DNA from: Paracoccaceae bacterium
GTDB taxonomy: Bacteria; Pseudomonadota; Alphaproteobacteria; Rhodobacterales; Rhodobacteraceae
Direction of reading: 5' to 3'
DNA: 8,724 bases
Assembly (NCBI GenBank): GCA_003512825.1
Contig: DOOI01000061.1
Span: forward strand, 4,364-13,087
The first letter of the stretch is position 1. Every line of letters begins with the position of its first letter. The position numbers were made by a program, and so were the translations under genes. Below, one piece after another: positions 7,099 through 8,724 of the stretch. The notes below the pieces were generated by a model that was given only the letters and a program-made list of their open reading frames with translations, searched no databases and was not told the DNA's origin.

Positions 7099-7872
7099 GT
7101 GAGCCTCGCCATGTCCGCCGAACTAATTTTACTGCTGTTTGGGTTTCTTCCCGCGCTTTTGGGCGTGACGGGGTTGGGCGGAGAAACCGAAGCCGAGACA
7201 AGCGTTACGGATCCGATTGAAGAAACCCCGCTGGTTGGCACCGAGGGCGCAGATATGCTGACGGGCACGGCTGGGGCAGATTCCATACAAGGCCTGTTGG
7301 GGGATGATACGCTTACGGGTGAGGCGGGCAATGACACGCTTTTGGGCGGCATAGGCGCAGACAGTCTAAGCGGCGGGTTGGGCGATGACTCATTGGATGG
7401 CGGCGCAGGGGCAGACACACTCGCGGGGCTTGGTGGGGATGATACGCTGATTGGTGGCGCGGATGCCGACCAGATTGCGGGCGGTGACGGTGCGGATTTG
7501 CTCTTTGGTCAAGGTCCGACAGGCGCAGACGACGAAGTGCAAGATGTGTTGGAAGGGGGCGCCGGCAATGACAGGCTGGTGCTTGGTTTGGGTGATAGCG
7601 GAACGGGTGGTGCTGGTTCGGATAGCTTTATCATTCAAAACCAATTGGTTGGGACAGTCCTTGTTACCGATTTTGATGTCACGGAGGATCAGTTGATCAT
7701 TGAGACGGAGGTGGGTCAGGTCTTGAGCGTGACAGAGCAGGTGCTGACGGATACGGGAGTGCGGATCACCTTGTCGAATGGTGCGACCATCCAATTGGCA
7801 ACGGTACAGACCCCGGAGGCCGTGCCTGCCTCGCTGATTTCCTTTGTCGAGCGCGGGTCATTCGTAGTGTAA
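7099..7872 (+). CDS. Small RTX-repeat (haemolysin-type calcium-binding) protein with hydrophobic N-terminus
   Basis: The 257-residue, strongly acidic product consists of four parts. A hydrophobic segment at about 8-26 ([20 protein letters not shown]) lacks basic residues before it. A short acidic linker follows. Ten uninterrupted GGxGxDxLx nonapeptides occupy 47-136, with two more degenerate repeats at 153-161 (GGAGNDRLV) and 170-178. The C-terminal part (about 179-257) contains [14 protein letters not shown], a motif common after RTX blocks in proteins exported by type I secretion. The repeats are expected to form a calcium-binding parallel beta-roll outside the cytoplasm. No enzymatic domain is visible. 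GTG 7099 is preferred over ATG 7111 because AAGGG lies 6 nt upstream. No type I exporter genes are in the window. The role is unknown; a cell-surface or secreted structural protein is an inference. Confidence 0.85.
   Translation: MSLAMSAELILLLFGFLPALLGVTGLGGETEAETSVTDPIEETPLVGTEGADMLTGTAGADSIQGLLGDDTLTGEAGNDTLLGGIGADSLSGGLGDDSLDGGAGADTLAGLGGDDTLIGGADADQIAGGDGADLLFGQGPTGADDEVQDVLEGGAGNDRLVLGLGDSGTGGAGSDSFIIQNQLVGTVLVTDFDVTEDQLIIETEVGQVLSVTEQVLTDTGVRITLSNGATIQLATVQTPEAVPASLISFVERGSFVV
7237..7506 (+). repeat. Ten tandem 27-bp RTX repeat units
   Basis: The block encodes residues 47-136 of the RTX protein as ten in-phase nine-residue units (starting GTEGADMLT and ending GGDGADLLF) with no insertion or deletion. 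The DNA units have diverged, so similarity is clearer in protein than in nucleotide sequence. The residue before the invariant Asp is Ala, Asp or Asn. Confidence 0.88.
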
Positions 7873-7879
7873 ATTGCAC

Positions 7880-7895
7880 CAAACTGGGCAGTTTG
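7880..7895. repeat. 16-bp perfect palindrome between the RTX and dehydrogenase genes
   Basis: CAAACT and AGTTTG form a 6-bp inverted repeat around the 4-nt centre GGGC, starting 8 nt after the RTX stop. There is no following T-run, so it is a poor terminator. It could be a weak hairpin at the RTX mRNA end or an operator upstream of the dehydrogenase gene. Confidence 0.35.
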
Positions 7896-7942
7896 ACCTT
7901 GTGCGGCAATAAGCGCACTCTGCGCCAAAAGAGGAGCCGCAG

Positions 7943-8724
7943 ATGCCGCAAATTGCCATTTCCGAAATTGAAGCCAAAGCCCGATCCGCATTGACCCGAC
8001 ATGGTGCAGGCGTCGCCCAAGCGACGGATTTGGCGCGGGCTGTGGCATGGGCGGAAGCACGGGGCAATCGCATTTGTGGGCTCTACTATCTTGAAAGCTA
8101 TTGCCAGCAGTTGGCTTCGGGTCGGGTGCAGGGACATGTGGAGCCAGATGTAACGCGGCCACGCCCTGGCACGGTGCGGGTGGATGCAGGATATGGATTT
8201 GCACAGACCGCTTTCGCACGGGCTTTGCCGGAAGCCTTGGCGGCCGCGCGAGAGAATGGCACGGCGCAATTGGCGGTGTCGCATGCCCATACCTGCACGG
8301 CGCTGGGATATTTTACCGAGCAGATTGCGGCGGCGGGTTTTGTTTGTCTGGGGGCAACGAATGCCTCGCCGATCGTGGCGCCGCCCGGCGGTAAGGCGCG
8401 GGTGATTGGGACAAATCCAGTCGCATTTGCTGTGACCGACGGGGCCGGGGGCGTGGCGATGGCGTTTGACCAATCGACCACGGCTGTGGCTTTGGGCCGG
8501 ATAACAATGGCGAAAGCAGCGGGTGAGGCTATTCCGGAAGGTTGGGCCTTGGATGCGGAGGGTCAACCGACGACAGACCCGGACGCGGCGTTGAAAGGGT
8601 CGTTGGCCAGTGCGGGTGGCTACAAAGGCTGGGGATTTGGCCTCATGGCCGAGATTTTGGCTGCGGCCATGACAGGCTCGACGTTGTCGCGCGATGTGAA
8701 GCCGCTCAAGGCCCCCGAGGGTGC
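7943..8724 (+). CDS. Ldh_2-family (malate/L-lactate dehydrogenase-like) oxidoreductase, 3' end outside window
   Basis: An open frame from ATG 7943 (GAGGAG at 7931-7936, 6-nt spacing) runs to the window edge, giving 260 residues of an expected roughly 330-350. Family features seen: LGYFTEQIAAAGF at 121-133, TNASPIVAPPGG at 139-150, GTNPVAFAV at 156-164, ITMAKAAG at 187-194, and GGYKGWGFGLM at 225-235. These fit the NAD(P)-dependent Ldh_2 superfamily (malate, ureidoglycolate, sulfolactate and related 2-hydroxyacid dehydrogenases). Two conserved active-site regions are altered: the usual RGxxSHGxxR reads RGNRICGLYY (40-49), and the usual HSNHFG reads HAHTCT (114-119). By this alignment the two conserved His and the Arg become Cys45, Thr117 and Tyr48. 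It may be a distinct subfamily with another substrate or chemistry. The reading frame is intact with a good start, so it does not look like a pseudogene. Confidence 0.85.
   Translation, partial: MPQIAISEIEAKARSALTRHGAGVAQATDLARAVAWAEARGNRICGLYYLESYCQQLASGRVQGHVEPDVTRPRPGTVRVDAGYGFAQTAFARALPEALAAARENGTAQLAVSHAHTCTALGYFTEQIAAAGFVCLGATNASPIVAPPGGKARVIGTNPVAFAVTDGAGGVAMAFDQSTTAVALGRITMAKAAGEAIPEGWALDAEGQPTTDPDAALKGSLASAGGYKGWGFGLMAEILAAAMTGSTLSRDVKPLKAPEG

Noticed and set aside
7237..7506. Tandem periodicity of 27 bp considered as a CRISPR or satellite array
   Set aside because: The period is in frame and encodes GGxGxDxLx nonapeptides; the units are diverged in DNA, with no spacers.
7766..8566. 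Minus-strand open frames opposite the 3' end of the RTX gene and the dehydrogenase
   Set aside because: They are shadows of the plus-strand dehydrogenase frame starting at 7943, which has a ribosome binding site and clear Ldh_2 motifs.

Overview
The window looks like ordinary chromosome from an alphaproteobacterium of the Rhodobacteraceae (Roseobacter/Rhodobacter group). This is inferred from the style of the encoded proteins (Prs beginning MPAMTEPK, Idi with NTCCTHP, the LolC/E-LolD pair, a small RTX protein), the GC-rich codons, and the use of GTG starts. No ribosomal RNA gene is present to confirm it. Coding density is very high and no stretch longer than 300 bases lacks a gene.

Layout, left to right. 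Positions 40-639 (minus) encode a DsbA-fold 2-hydroxychromene-2-carboxylate isomerase-like protein, whose stop overlaps a possible further minus-strand gene leaving the window at position 1. Divergent from it, 741-1757 (plus) encodes ribose-phosphate pyrophosphokinase, followed after 16 nt by a GTG-started isopentenyl-diphosphate isomerase (1774-2298). Convergent with these is a minus-strand run of three tightly spaced genes, in transcription order: a YcgN/UPF0260 cysteine-cluster protein (4907-4446), a threonine aldolase-family PLP enzyme (4409-3363) and a Gfo/Idh/MocA oxidoreductase (3332-2370). Gaps of 36 and 30 nt suggest one operon. Divergent from ycgN are the overlapping genes for a LolC/LolE-type permease (5035-6324) and the LolD ATPase (6317-7000), the inner-membrane lipoprotein-release machine. 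After a 98-nt gap come a small acidic RTX-repeat protein with a hydrophobic N-terminus (7099-7872) and, 70 nt later, the 5' part of an Ldh_2-family dehydrogenase (7943 to the window edge).

How the genes fit together. Prs supplies PRPP for nucleotide, His/Trp and NAD synthesis. Idi supplies DMAPP/IPP for isoprenoids (quinones, and carotenoid/bacteriochlorophyll tails where made). LolC/E and LolD extract mature lipoproteins from the inner membrane for transfer to LolA. The aldolase, Gfo/Idh protein and YcgN could share transcription, but no common pathway can be read from the sequence.

I do not see a convincing new multi-gene system here. No CRISPR array, transposase, phage module, tRNA or toxin-antitoxin pair was found. 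The best second-look items are the Ldh_2-family gene, which appears to lack the usual catalytic histidine and its partner SHG histidine, and the RTX protein, which combines ten uninterrupted nonapeptides with an N-terminal membrane-like segment.
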